Origin: DATGMS01 sp040905145
Lineage (GTDB): Bacteria > Bacteroidota > Bacteroidia > Cytophagales > Cyclobacteriaceae
Assembly (NCBI GenBank): GCA_040905145.1
Contig: JBBDSC010000161.1
Span: 1-64,000 of the forward strand
Length of the DNA: 64,000 nucleotides
Direction: 5' to 3'
Position numbers and translations under genes: made by a program. Below the pieces are notes generated by a model that saw only the letters and a program-made list of their open reading frames with translations, did no database searches and had not been told where the DNA came from. This document shows, one piece after another, positions 9,082-17,090 of this stretch (position 1 is the first letter of the stretch; each line of letters opens with the position of its first letter).

Positions 9082-11322
9082 TTAACTGTTTGCTGTGGCC
9101 AAGTTCAGCAACTCATTAAAGGTTTTACTGGGCCGCATAGCCTGCGTTGCTTTTTCGGAATCAGGCTTAAAATATCCGCCAATATCTACCGGCTTCCCTT
9201 GTGCGCTGTTCAGTTCGTCTATAATAGTGGTTTCTTTCTCTGCCAAGGCCTTGGCCACTCTGGCAAATATATCCTTCAAAGCCTCATCTTTGTCTTGTGC
9301 CGCTAAGGCTTCCGCCCAGTATAGGGCCAAATAGAAATGGCTGCCCCTATTGTCCAGTTCATTTACCTTACGTGAAGGTGATTTTCCATTTTCCAAAAAT
9401 TTACCGGTGGCCTGATCCAAAGTTTCACCAAGCACCTTGGCACGTTCGTTATTAAAAGTATTGCCAAGATGTTCCAATGAAACTGCCAAGGCCAAAAATT
9501 CACCTAAGGAGTCCCATCTCAAATGACCTTCCTCTACAAACTGTTGAACATGCTTAGGAGCAGATCCCCCAGCACCTGTTTCAAAAAGCCCACCGCCATT
9601 CATCAATGGGACAATGGACAGCATCTTTGCGCTTGTACCCAATTCAAGGATCGGAAATAAATCCGTCAGGTAATCCCGTAGTACATTTCCTGTCACGGAA
9701 ATGGTATCTTTCCCTTCCCTGATGCGTTTCAAAGAGAAGCGTGTAGCCTCTTCAGGTGACATCACATGGAACTCCAGGCCTTCTGTACCATGCTCAGGCA
9801 GGTATTTTTGTACTTTTTCAATGAGTTGTGCATCATGCGCCCTTTTATTGTCCAACCAAAAAACCGCAGGCACTCCGGTTGTTCTTGCTCTGGTTACGGC
9901 CAATTTTACCCAATCTTGGATAGCCGCATCTTTGGCTTGGCACATCCTCCAGATATCCCCTTGCTCTACCTTATGTTCCAACAATACATCTCCTGAAGCA
10001 TTTACAACCCTCACCGTTCCTTCTGTAGGTATTTCAAATGTTTTATCATGAGATCCATACTCTTCCGCTTTTTGGGCCATCAACCCAACGTTGGAGACGC
10101 TCCCCATGGTCCTAGGATCAAATGCCCCATGTTTCTTACAGAAATCAATGGTTTCCTGGTATACACCAGCATATGACCTATCAGGAATAACGGCCTTGGC
10201 ATCTTGTAACTGGTTGTTTTTATTCCACATTTGGCCCGAGCTACGGATCATGGCAGGCATAGAAGCATCGATGATTATATCACTGGGCACATGTAAATTC
10301 GTGATTCCTTTATCCGAATTGACCATGGCCAGATCTGGACTTTCCGCATAACAGGCTTCTATATCCGCTTCGATTTCTTTTCGATTATCCTCGGGTAATT
10401 TATTAAGGGAATTGATTAAATCCCCGAATCCATTATTGGGATCTACTCCCATTTCATCCAACAAATCGGCATGCTTCTCATAAACAGGAGCAAAGAAAAC
10501 CGTTACGGCATGTCCAAAAATAATAGGATCTGACACTTTCATCATGGTGGCCTTCAAGTGCAAAGAAAACAAGACACCTTGCTGTTTGGCTTCTTCTACC
10601 TGTTCTTTCAAAAAGCTTCTCAGCGCTTTTATGCTCATCACAGAAGCATCGATTACTTCTCCTTCTTGAATTGCCAGCTTTTCTTTTAGTGAGCTGGCCT
10701 TTCCTGTTTTATCTATAAGTTCTATCTTCACCTCTCCAGCTGATGGCATCGTAAGTGACTTTTCGCTCCCATAAAAATCTCCTTGGTTCATGCTTGTCAC
10801 ATGGGTCTTGGAATCCGGATTCCAAGACCCCATACTGTGAGGGCTTTTTTTAGCATATTGCTTCACTGCTTGTGGTGCCCTTCGGTCAGAATTCCCTTCT
10901 CTAAGTACGGGGTTTACCGCACTTCCTTTTATCTTCTCGTATTTGGCTTTTATAGCTTTTTCTTCCCCGTTCTTTGGCTCATCAGGATAATTGGGGAGGG
11001 CATATCCCTGCTGTTGTAATTCTTTGATGGCAGTCTTTAATTGTGGAATGGAGGCACTGATATTGGGAAGCTTCACGATATTGGCTTCCGGTGTTTTGGC
11101 AATCTCGCCCAATTCCAATAGGTCATCGCCGATGCGTTGTTCTTCTTCTAGGTGCTCCGGAAAACTGGCGATGATCCTGCCGGAAAGGGAAATGTCCCGT
11201 GTTTCTACCACAACCCCGGCTGAATCCGTAAAGGCTTTAATAATAGGCAATAAAGAATAGGTTGCTAAGGCAGGCGCCTCGTCCGTTAGCGTATAAAGGA
11301 TTTTAGGTGTTTTCAATGTCAT
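9082..11322 (-). CDS. icd: NADP-dependent isocitrate dehydrogenase, monomeric type
   Basis: A 746-residue enzyme converting isocitrate to 2-oxoglutarate, CO2 and NADPH in the TCA cycle. It is the monomeric (about 80 kDa) class, recognised by an N-terminus close to LYTLTDEAPALATYSLLP, the GSWNPDSKTHVTSMNQGDFY segment, the SVSNVGLMAQKAEEYGSHDKT-type core and GGSAPKHVQQFVEEGHLRWD near the C-terminus. The ATG at 11322 fits the family length; an upstream in-frame ATG would add 24 residues unlike the family. The gene has no operon partner and ends at the shared terminator at 9027-9057. This class is unrelated in length to the dimeric Icd. Confidence 0.95.
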   Translation of the reverse strand: MTLKTPKILYTLTDEAPALATYSLLPIIKAFTDSAGVVVETRDISLSGRIIASFPEHLEEEQRIGDDLLELGEIAKTPEANIVKLPNISASIPQLKTAIKELQQQGYALPNYPDEPKNGEEKAIKAKYEKIKGSAVNPVLREGNSDRRAPQAVKQYAKKSPHSMGSWNPDSKTHVTSMNQGDFYGSEKSLTMPSAGEVKIELIDKTGKASSLKEKLAIQEGEVIDASVMSIKALRSFLKEQVEEAKQQGVLFSLHLKATMMKVSDPIIFGHAVTVFFAPVYEKHADLLDEMGVDPNNGFGDLINSLNKLPEDNRKEIEADIEACYAESPDLAMVNSDKGITNLHVPSDIIIDASMPAMIRSSGQMWNKNNQLQDAKAVIPDRSYAGVYQETIDFCKKHGAFDPRTMGSVSNVGLMAQKAEEYGSHDKTFEIPTEGTVRVVNASGDVLLEHKVEQGDIWRMCQAKDAAIQDWVKLAVTRARTTGVPAVFWLDNKRAHDAQLIEKVQKYLPEHGTEGLEFHVMSPEEATRFSLKRIREGKDTISVTGNVLRDYLTDLFPILELGTSAKMLSIVPLMNGGGLFETGAGGSAPKHVQQFVEEGHLRWDSLGEFLALAVSLEHLGNTFNNERAKVLGETLDQATGKFLENGKSPSRKVNELDNRGSHFYLALYWAEALAAQDKDEALKDIFARVAKALAEKETTIIDELNSAQGKPVDIGGYFKPDSEKATQAMRPSKTFNELLNLATANS

Positions 11323-11527
11323 TTTTTTATTTCTAGATATGAACTTTAAATCAATAGACAAAAATGCAAAATAATTCAATGGGATAGGGCCCAAAATTAA
11401 TGGCTAAAATACGGAAAAAATTGCGTTTTCAAAGACCAAAACAAAGATTAGATCGTTTCATGAACCATAAATTGAAAAAGAGAAGTCATCGTTATAAATA
11501 GTTAATTTATTGACAGTAATCAAAAAA

Positions 11528-12076
11528 ATGATGAATATTATTTTAAAAACAATCCTCCCTCTAATTTTATTCTTTTCTGTTTCTCTTAAAGAAGGCCCAT
11601 TACGAAATGCGCCAACCAAAGAAGAAGATGAATTATTTGAGATGATAAATACATACAGGAAAAGTTTAGATCTCCCGGCTGTACCTTTATCCAAAGCCTT
11701 AAATAAAGTAGCACAGGTCCATGCCAGGGATTTAATGGAAAATTACTCCCAAGGCAAGCGATGCAATATGCACAGCTGGTCCAAGAATGGCCCTTGGTCA
11801 GCCTGTTGTTATACGGATAACCACAAAAAGGCAAACTGCATGTGGGATAAGCCAAAAGAAATTGCAGGATACGACAGTCCGGGCTATGAAGTAGCCTACT
11901 GGCATTCTGCAATCGCCACTCCAGGTGCGGCCTTGGAAGTTTGGAAAAAAAGTCCGGGGCACCATGCAGTCCTCGCCAATTTGGGTCCTTTTAAGCAGGC
12001 CAAATGGAAAGCAATGGGAGTTGGAATTTACCAACAGTATGCCGTAGTATGGTTTGGGGAAATGGGAGACCTTTAA
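11528..12076 (+). CDS. Secreted CAP (SCP/PR-1) domain protein
   Basis: This protein of about 182 residues has a signal peptide-like start (MMNIILKTILPLILFFSV) and a CAP fold. CAP signs are ELFEMINTYRKSLDLPAV, the helix with HARDLMEN, and the closing KSPGHHAVLAN and GVGIYQQYAVVWFG strands. Several cysteines (CNMHSW, CCYTDN, NCMWD) suggest a disulfide-stabilised exported protein. CAP proteins are widespread extracellular modules of poorly defined function in bacteria. ATG 11528 (or the adjacent ATG 11531) was chosen over a TTG at 11510 because the signal peptide starts there. No operon partner is present. Confidence 0.82.
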   Translation: MMNIILKTILPLILFFSVSLKEGPLRNAPTKEEDELFEMINTYRKSLDLPAVPLSKALNKVAQVHARDLMENYSQGKRCNMHSWSKNGPWSACCYTDNHKKANCMWDKPKEIAGYDSPGYEVAYWHSAIATPGAALEVWKKSPGHHAVLANLGPFKQAKWKAMGVGIYQQYAVVWFGEMGDL

Positions 12077-12157
12077 AGGGTAATTATCAATAACGGAATC
12101 AAGCTTGGGGAGGTGGCGGGATTATAGGTGGGCATGGAAAACCCGGTATTTATTTTT

Positions 12158-12177
12158 CCTCCATCTGAAGATGGAGG
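12158..12177. repeat. Perfect tetraloop hairpin
   Basis: CCTCCATC-TGAA-GATGGAGG is an exact 8-bp stem with a TGAA loop, about 80 bases after the CAP-domain gene and preceded by a T-rich tract. A related but imperfect copy of the word lies at 51814-51833, after the fabI terminator. It may be a small dispersed repeat or a terminator for whatever the DUF4242 remnant once was. Confidence 0.45.
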
Positions 12178-12290
12178 CAATTGATAGGGAAAAATTGAGA
12201 TTCCCGATAAATTTAATCAGGCACAATCTTCGGCTCATTTGGATGGCTTTTTCAAAAAAGCCTTCCTTTTCAGTTAGAGGCTGACCGACA

Positions 12291-12395
12291 CTAATGCCCA
12301 TACTTTTCTTGGACTGCCAAGTCGGCCAAATGGGCTTGTCTGGTATCCTCCACGGAAAGCTCACCAACAAAATGAATATCCATGTATAGGGGCAT
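12291..12395 (-). pseudogene. N-terminal stub of a DUF4242 (nickel-binding-like) gene
   Basis: From an ATG at 12395 the minus strand encodes MPLYMDIHFVGEL and then EDTRQAHLADLAVQEKYG, and stops at 12291. This is the characteristic first third of DUF4242/SCO4226-like nickel-binding proteins of about 90 residues. After the stop no frame continues the usual 'YWV....G.VFCL.E.P' part convincingly, so the gene is truncated and frameshifted. The longer open frame of 82 codons overlapping it in another frame is a by-product. The surrounding region 12077-12679 otherwise holds only hairpins: 12158-12177, and a perfect ATGGGC-TTTT-GCCCAT hairpin at 12537-12552. Confidence 0.55.
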
Positions 12396-12616
12396 AGAAA
12401 TGATTTTTAGAAGGAGAAACTTATACAAAGTAATGAAAATAACTGAAAATCAAACATATAAATTGAGAAGTATTGTTTTGAAAAGCAAAAGAATATGGCC
12501 ACTGCGATATCACCTTTTTAAAACCAGTAGAGAGGTATGGGCTTTTGCCCATAGGTAACCATCCGAACATGTTTCCCAGCTTTAAGATAGCTCATAGCAG
12601 CTCATTACTCATTAGG

Positions 12617-12624
12617 TAACTTTG
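12617..12624 (+). promoter_or_regulatory. Candidate -7 box before the NlpE-like gene
   Basis: TAACTTTG fits the Bacteroidota -7 consensus TAnnTTTG, 55 bases before the ATG at 12680. No TTTG lies at the expected 19-base spacing, so this is a half-match only. Confidence 0.3.
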
Positions 12625-12679
12625 TTAAAATAATCACGTTTATTTTATGGTCAATTATTTCATTTAGAGAAAGTTAGTT

Positions 12680-12967
12680 ATGCATAAAAAATCAATTTTA
12701 CTTATAATCATGATTTTGTTCCTGGGATTAGCTGCCGCCTCTAATTCACAGGAAAAGGCCATCGCCCATGAGCAAAACAAATATGCCGATAACAGCCGAA
12801 ACACACAGGATTGGGGAGGAACTTATGAAGGAGTGGTACCCTGCGCAGACTGTGAAGCGATAAAAACTGTCCTCACCTTAAACGAGAACAGAACCTTCAT
12901 CTTGAAAACAACCTACCAAGGCAAAGACGACCAGGTTGATTTGTTTAATATATCCATCAGGAAATAG
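12680..12967 (+). CDS. Truncated NlpE-N-terminal-domain protein
   Basis: This 95-residue frame has a signal peptide (MHKKSILLIIMILFLGLAAA) and then GTYEGVVPCADCEAIKTVLT, the hallmark of the NlpE N-terminal domain (copper-resistance/envelope-stress lipoprotein family). The paired cysteines of the CADC motif are kept. The normal domain runs another ~50 residues; here the sequence stops after YQGKDDQ plus ten unrelated residues. No lipobox cysteine is present (AAASNSQ). It looks like a C-terminally truncated gene, possibly non-functional. No neighbour suggests a role. Confidence 0.6.
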   Translation: MHKKSILLIIMILFLGLAAASNSQEKAIAHEQNKYADNSRNTQDWGGTYEGVVPCADCEAIKTVLTLNENRTFILKTTYQGKDDQVDLFNISIRK

Positions 12968-13152
12968 GGGAATATGTGTAACTTAGTTACCTATAACCGA
13001 TTATGCTTAAAAATTAAAAAATGAAAGAAAAAGACATCGCATATTTTGACGCTGAGAAAACGTAAAAAATCCTATATTTTACTTATTTCCCCTTCATGAG
13101 AGCGTATTTTACAAAATATATATTGTGTTATGGAACGTACAAAATAAAAAGA

Positions 13153-14040
13153 ATGGAACCTATTAAAAAAGAAGATTTAAAGCAGGAGATTTTTGATATC
13201 TATGACGATTATGTTCATAGCAAAATTGGCCGCAGGGACTTTGTAAATCAACTATCTGTGTACGCGGTCGGTGGACTGACCGTATCGGCTATCATGGCGT
13301 TTCTTTTGCCCAATTATGCGGAAGCCAAACTCTTCAAACAGGATGACCCACGTCTGGTTTCTGAATACATCGAATATGATTCTCCAAAAGGAGCTGGCAA
13401 AATGCGGGGCCTGTTGACAAAACCGGCGGATAAGACCGGAAAATTACCGGGAGTTATCATAGTACATGAAAACCGGGGACTAAACCCCTACATGGAGGAT
13501 GTTGCACATCAGGCGGCACTGGATGGTTTTATCGCCTTTGCACCTGATGCATTGACCCCTTTTGGAGGTTACCCCGGAACCGATGATGAAGGAAGGACAT
13601 TGCAGGCAAAACGGGACCGGGAAGAAATGTTGCAGGATTTTATCGCCGCACATGAATTGCTGAAAGGAAACGAAATGTGCACCGGAAAAGTCGGGGTCGT
13701 CGGTTTTTGCTTTGGGGGCTGGATTTCAAATATGATGGCTGTACGCATCCCTGATTTGCCGGCTGCGGTTCCATTCTATGGTGGACAGCCCACCGCCGAA
13801 GAAGTTCCCCGCATTCAGGCCTCCTTGCTTATACATTTTGCAGAGCTGGATACCAGGGTAAATGAAGGCTGGCCTGCCTACGAAGCAGCATTGAAAGCAA
13901 ACAACAAAGAATACACAGCCCACTTTTACCCGGGGGTAAATCATGGTTTTCACAACCACTCCACGCCCAGGTACGATAAGGCAGCGGCAGATTTGGCCTG
14001 GCAAAGAACCGTTGCTTTTTTCAGTAAAAAGCTAAAGTAA
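13153..14040 (+). CDS. Exported dienelactone hydrolase-family protein
   Basis: A 295-residue alpha/beta-hydrolase with the dienelactone hydrolase triad in place: C176 in GFCFGG, D223 in ELDTRV, and H254 in VNHGFH. Residues 27-58 (GRRDFVNQLSVYAVGGLTVS followed by a hydrophobic stretch and AEA) look like a twin-arginine-type signal, so the enzyme is probably exported or anchored. The ATG at 13153 is preferred; an upstream ATG at 13096 would add 19 residues with no family likeness. The stop is 11 bases before the Crp/Fnr gene, so the two are likely co-transcribed. The substrate is unknown. Confidence 0.87.
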   Translation: MEPIKKEDLKQEIFDIYDDYVHSKIGRRDFVNQLSVYAVGGLTVSAIMAFLLPNYAEAKLFKQDDPRLVSEYIEYDSPKGAGKMRGLLTKPADKTGKLPGVIIVHENRGLNPYMEDVAHQAALDGFIAFAPDALTPFGGYPGTDDEGRTLQAKRDREEMLQDFIAAHELLKGNEMCTGKVGVVGFCFGGWISNMMAVRIPDLPAAVPFYGGQPTAEEVPRIQASLLIHFAELDTRVNEGWPAYEAALKANNKEYTAHFYPGVNHGFHNHSTPRYDKAAADLAWQRTVAFFSKKLK

Positions 14041-14051
14041 TTCAGAATCCC

Positions 14052-14669
14052 ATGAATAACAGGGTAGTCACTCAAGAAACCGACAATAAATCGAGGAATG
14101 AGCTATTATCATTTCTCTCTAAAATTCCTTTATTGACAAATGAAGAGGTTAAAGCTCTTGCTGAAAATATTCCAGTCCGGTTCTTTAAAAAAGGAACGGT
14201 TTTAGTGAATGAAGGTGATATATGCAATAAATGTTATTTTGTATTAAAAGGTTGTTTAAGACAATATATTTTCATTAACGGTGTTGATAAATCCACTCAA
14301 TTCTACACAGAAGAACAGGCTGCTGTTTTTTTTTCAAGCATTGCAAATCAAAGCAAGTCTGAAAGCCATTTGTCCTGCGTAGAAGACTCCATCCTTATTG
14401 TTGGAGAACCAAATTCGGAAACAGAAATGTATAAAAAGTTTCCGAAACTGGAACAAATAACACGTATGATGATGGCGCAGGATTTTGGGAAAATTCAGGA
14501 TGCCCTTTCTTATTTTATTGCTTCTTCTCCTGAAGAACGTTACCTGAATTTATTAAAGACCAAGCCAGACCTATTACAAAGGGTGCCCCAGCATCAACTA
14601 GCCAGCTATATCGGTGTCAGTCCGGAATCGCTCAGCAGGATCAGAAAGAGACTCCTGAAAGCCAGATAG
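14052..14669 (+). CDS. Crp/Fnr-family transcriptional regulator
   Basis: A 205-residue regulator with an N-terminal cyclic-nucleotide-binding fold (RFFKKGTVLVNEGD, CYFVLKGCLRQY) and a short C-terminal helix-turn-helix (LASYIGVSPESLSRIRKR). It belongs to the Bacteroidota Crp clade with a 'YTEEQ' and 'SPEERYLNLL' signature. The residues that bind cAMP in E. coli Crp are not evident, so the ligand is unknown. It follows the dienelactone hydrolase gene by 11 bases and converges on a DUF4386 gene two bases away. It is a paralogue of the regulator at 22027-22605. Confidence 0.88.
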   Translation: MNNRVVTQETDNKSRNELLSFLSKIPLLTNEEVKALAENIPVRFFKKGTVLVNEGDICNKCYFVLKGCLRQYIFINGVDKSTQFYTEEQAAVFFSSIANQSKSESHLSCVEDSILIVGEPNSETEMYKKFPKLEQITRMMMAQDFGKIQDALSYFIASSPEERYLNLLKTKPDLLQRVPQHQLASYIGVSPESLSRIRKRLLKAR

Positions 14670-14671
14670 TT

Positions 14672-15346
14672 TTATCTTGCCCCTTTAAACATCAACCAAA
14701 TGGCAATACCCAGTTCTCCGAGAGCCATTGGTAAGCTTAACACCATATCTACAGTTCCTTTGTACTGATCATAATTTGACAAAAGCAAATGTGCCATATT
14801 GCTGAGGAGGTAACAAACAGAGGCAATTAGCGTCAAAATTCCAAGAACTTTTGGAATATACCCTGAATTTAAAATTAAGCGGCCCAGCAAAAATAAATGA
14901 AAGGCAAAAACCATTAATCCCAAAGACCACACATCTAAAAAGGTCCTTAAACTGTTCATGATTAAGGCTTCGTTTTGAGGAATATTGTTTAATAACTGTA
15001 AAACAACTGATAAATTCAGCAAAGCAACGCCTAGGAAAGCGGCACCAATCAATCTTAACCAGGCACAAAGCAACGACAAAGGTTCATTGACCTGCTTAAA
15101 GAAAAAGTAAAGTGCCCATGCGATCACTACATCCAGGATCAGGATAACGACAAATGAAAATATAACCAGTCGAAGTAGCAATTTTGAATTATTCAGGTTC
15201 ATTAGGGTTGCTGTTCCATCACCCGCCACATATATGCTTTGAAAAGCATACCCATAGGCAAATCCAGCTATTAATGCCATTGCCACAAGTGAAAACCCTG
15301 TAACAAGGGCCATTTTTCGTCGTGTTGATAAATTTGTATTTTTCAT
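14672..15346 (-). CDS. DUF4386 family membrane protein
   Basis: This 224-residue protein has about six transmembrane helices and reads as a DUF4386 member: RKMALVTGFSLVAMALIAGF at the start, a central LLCAWLRLIGAAFLGVALL helix, and a late SGYIPKVLGILTLIASVCYL helix. The family is of unknown function and often sits beside Crp-type regulators in Bacteroidota. Here it is tail-to-tail with one. The ATG follows an AT-rich leader and no terminator separates the convergent pair. Confidence 0.85.
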   Translation of the reverse strand: MKNTNLSTRRKMALVTGFSLVAMALIAGFAYGYAFQSIYVAGDGTATLMNLNNSKLLLRLVIFSFVVILILDVVIAWALYFFFKQVNEPLSLLCAWLRLIGAAFLGVALLNLSVVLQLLNNIPQNEALIMNSLRTFLDVWSLGLMVFAFHLFLLGRLILNSGYIPKVLGILTLIASVCYLLSNMAHLLLSNYDQYKGTVDMVLSLPMALGELGIAIWLMFKGAR

Positions 15347-15932
15347 GTTTTGTTTAAATTTTTATTGTGGTCAAAATTACCCCTTCAAAAAGTTTATTCC
15401 GTTGACTTTAGGTAAGAAATGAAAATTGGGTTTTAAATACAGGTAAATTGGTGGGCCTGTGCTGAGCTGATGTTATTGCTACGGGACATATTGTTTTTCG
15501 AGGTTGCTGAAGACAGCGATCCCATATCTTGCTGGCTCCCGGATTTATGCCTCGCTGGCTGGGTAATAAGGATGTTATTGGCGTGAAAGATGCACCCCCC
15601 TGTTTGGGGATCTATTTGAATATCATCTTGTCCATCATGCCAATGCCAAACTAATATCCATTAGCATCCTGCACACGCCTTGGTTAACCCTAGGTATGTT
15701 CTTATGCGTCTGGGGAAGAAGTAATAAATCATTTCCCAGTAGGACTTTAAAAATTCCCCCTCGGACACCCAGCAAAATCTAATAAGACCGCTGCTCTCGC
15801 CAACGAAACGAGGAAGAAGCAACGAGAAACCATTATCATTAAGTCCGAATATATTTTTATTTTTTCAATATTTTTATTTTATCTCTGGAAAAGGTGATAA
15901 ATTACATAAGCTTAATCACAAAATGCATATCC
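15347..15932. other. Intergenic region with probable decayed coding sequence
   Basis: In this 586-base gap, the part from about 15430 to 15780 is less AT-rich than usual spacers and holds broken plus-strand frames. One ends ISISILHTPWLTLGMFLCVW followed by a basic tail and a TAA near 15782, resembling a membrane helix. Another contains DPISCWLPDLCLAGWVI. They overlap in different frames and contain stops, so they look like remains of a membrane-protein gene. No family could be named. The last ~100 bases are AT-rich and must carry the promoter of the next operon. Confidence 0.35.
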
Positions 15933-17090
15933 ATGAAATCAAGTGCAATTTTAATAATTTGTTTTCTTTTGCCATTTTTGGGAACGGCTCAGATCAAATC
16001 TGTAGAGCTGGATGTCGTTAAAAATCAGATAAACTCAGGTTTGCCCCTTCCTTCTGAGGAATTATTTTATATCAGTGGAATTTTACCCGAAGGCGTGAAA
16101 CTTGTCGAGTTGACCCTTTTTAAATCCAATAAGGATAAATCTACGGGAAGAAGCTATTCCTGGCGTGCTCCTTACCAGTTCGAAAGCAACAGGTATGAGA
16201 TTTTCGTTGCTGAACCCCTAAGAAGCAATGAGCCCTACACGCTGAGTTTCAATTTCTTCAAACAGGCGGATAATGAAGAAATGGAGGCTATAATGAATGC
16301 CATTCATGCCAATTTGGAAGCTCATATCAAAGCCAACTATCAGGTGGACAGGAGCAATATCAATTCTTTGGTGAGCGATAGGGTCTTATTGAACCAGCTG
16401 AACCAGATCGTCGTTCAGGGGATTGAAAATTATGCCCATACACTGGGTCAGGATTTCAGGGGCTTCAGCGATCTGGTTAAGATTAAGGTGGATCAAACCA
16501 AAAAGTTCAGACTAAGAAAGGCCCGCTTTAACATTATCAACAGAAACGAAAAAGATAATGACAGAGCGGTTTATGCCAACCAGCTGATCAATGAATTGAT
16601 CAATCTCACCAAAGCAGAGGTGGCACAATACCTGAGGGCCAACATGTTGATGCTGGTCGACATCCGTGAAATGATAAGCTATCCCACGGAAAAAAAGCCA
16701 TTCTACCTTCCATTGAATGTGGGCTATTCAGGCACCTACTTCAGTGGGAACTTCAACAATCTTGATTATGACACAGCCCCATTCGTTGGGTTATCCTTTC
16801 CTTTGGGAAACCGGAAATTCACTAAATTATTAGGTAATGCCTCCTTTTCCACTGGCGTAATATTGACCAATTTACAAAATGACCAAAATCAGGAAATCAG
16901 TGGTCCTTTAATAGGAAGGCCCATTTATGCCGGTTTGGGCTATACGATGTTCAGAATACTTCGGTTCAATGCCGGGGCAGTACTTACCTCTTCAGAGTTA
17001 AATGACAATTCTGAAAATTTAAGCTTCTATCCTTTTGTAGGTTTCAGTCTGGAATTTAACCTTTGGGTAGGTTTTAATTCCAAAAGATGA
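15933..17090 (+). CDS. Exported protein of unknown function, partner of the OmpA-domain gene
   Basis: A 385-residue protein with a clear signal peptide (MKSSAILIICFLLPFLGTAQ). An upstream GTG at 15894 would add 13 residues ahead of it, so ATG 15933 is preferred. The mature N-terminus is beta-rich. A central helical, charged part (about 125-260) resembles a stalk. The last ~125 residues alternate short aromatic/glycine beta strands (LPLNVGYSGTYFSG, YAGLGYTMFRILRFNAG) and end in a strand-like tail, as in an outer-membrane barrel. I do not recognise a named family. Its TGA stop overlaps the ATG of the next gene, so the two proteins are made together and probably work together at the outer membrane. 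Confidence 0.72.
   Translation: MKSSAILIICFLLPFLGTAQIKSVELDVVKNQINSGLPLPSEELFYISGILPEGVKLVELTLFKSNKDKSTGRSYSWRAPYQFESNRYEIFVAEPLRSNEPYTLSFNFFKQADNEEMEAIMNAIHANLEAHIKANYQVDRSNINSLVSDRVLLNQLNQIVVQGIENYAHTLGQDFRGFSDLVKIKVDQTKKFRLRKARFNIINRNEKDNDRAVYANQLINELINLTKAEVAQYLRANMLMLVDIREMISYPTEKKPFYLPLNVGYSGTYFSGNFNNLDYDTAPFVGLSFPLGNRKFTKLLGNASFSTGVILTNLQNDQNQEISGPLIGRPIYAGLGYTMFRILRFNAGAVLTSSELNDNSENLSFYPFVGFSLEFNLWVGFNSKR

Noticed and set aside
12122..12370. An 82-codon open frame on the minus strand
   Set aside because: It overlaps the DUF4242 stub in a different frame. The recognisable protein sequence is in the stub's frame, so the longer frame is a by-product.
15347..15893. A tRNA or structured RNA in the GC-richer part of the gap
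   Set aside because: No cloverleaf, TψC-like GGTTCGAATCC motif or known RNA pattern was found; it looks like decayed coding sequence.
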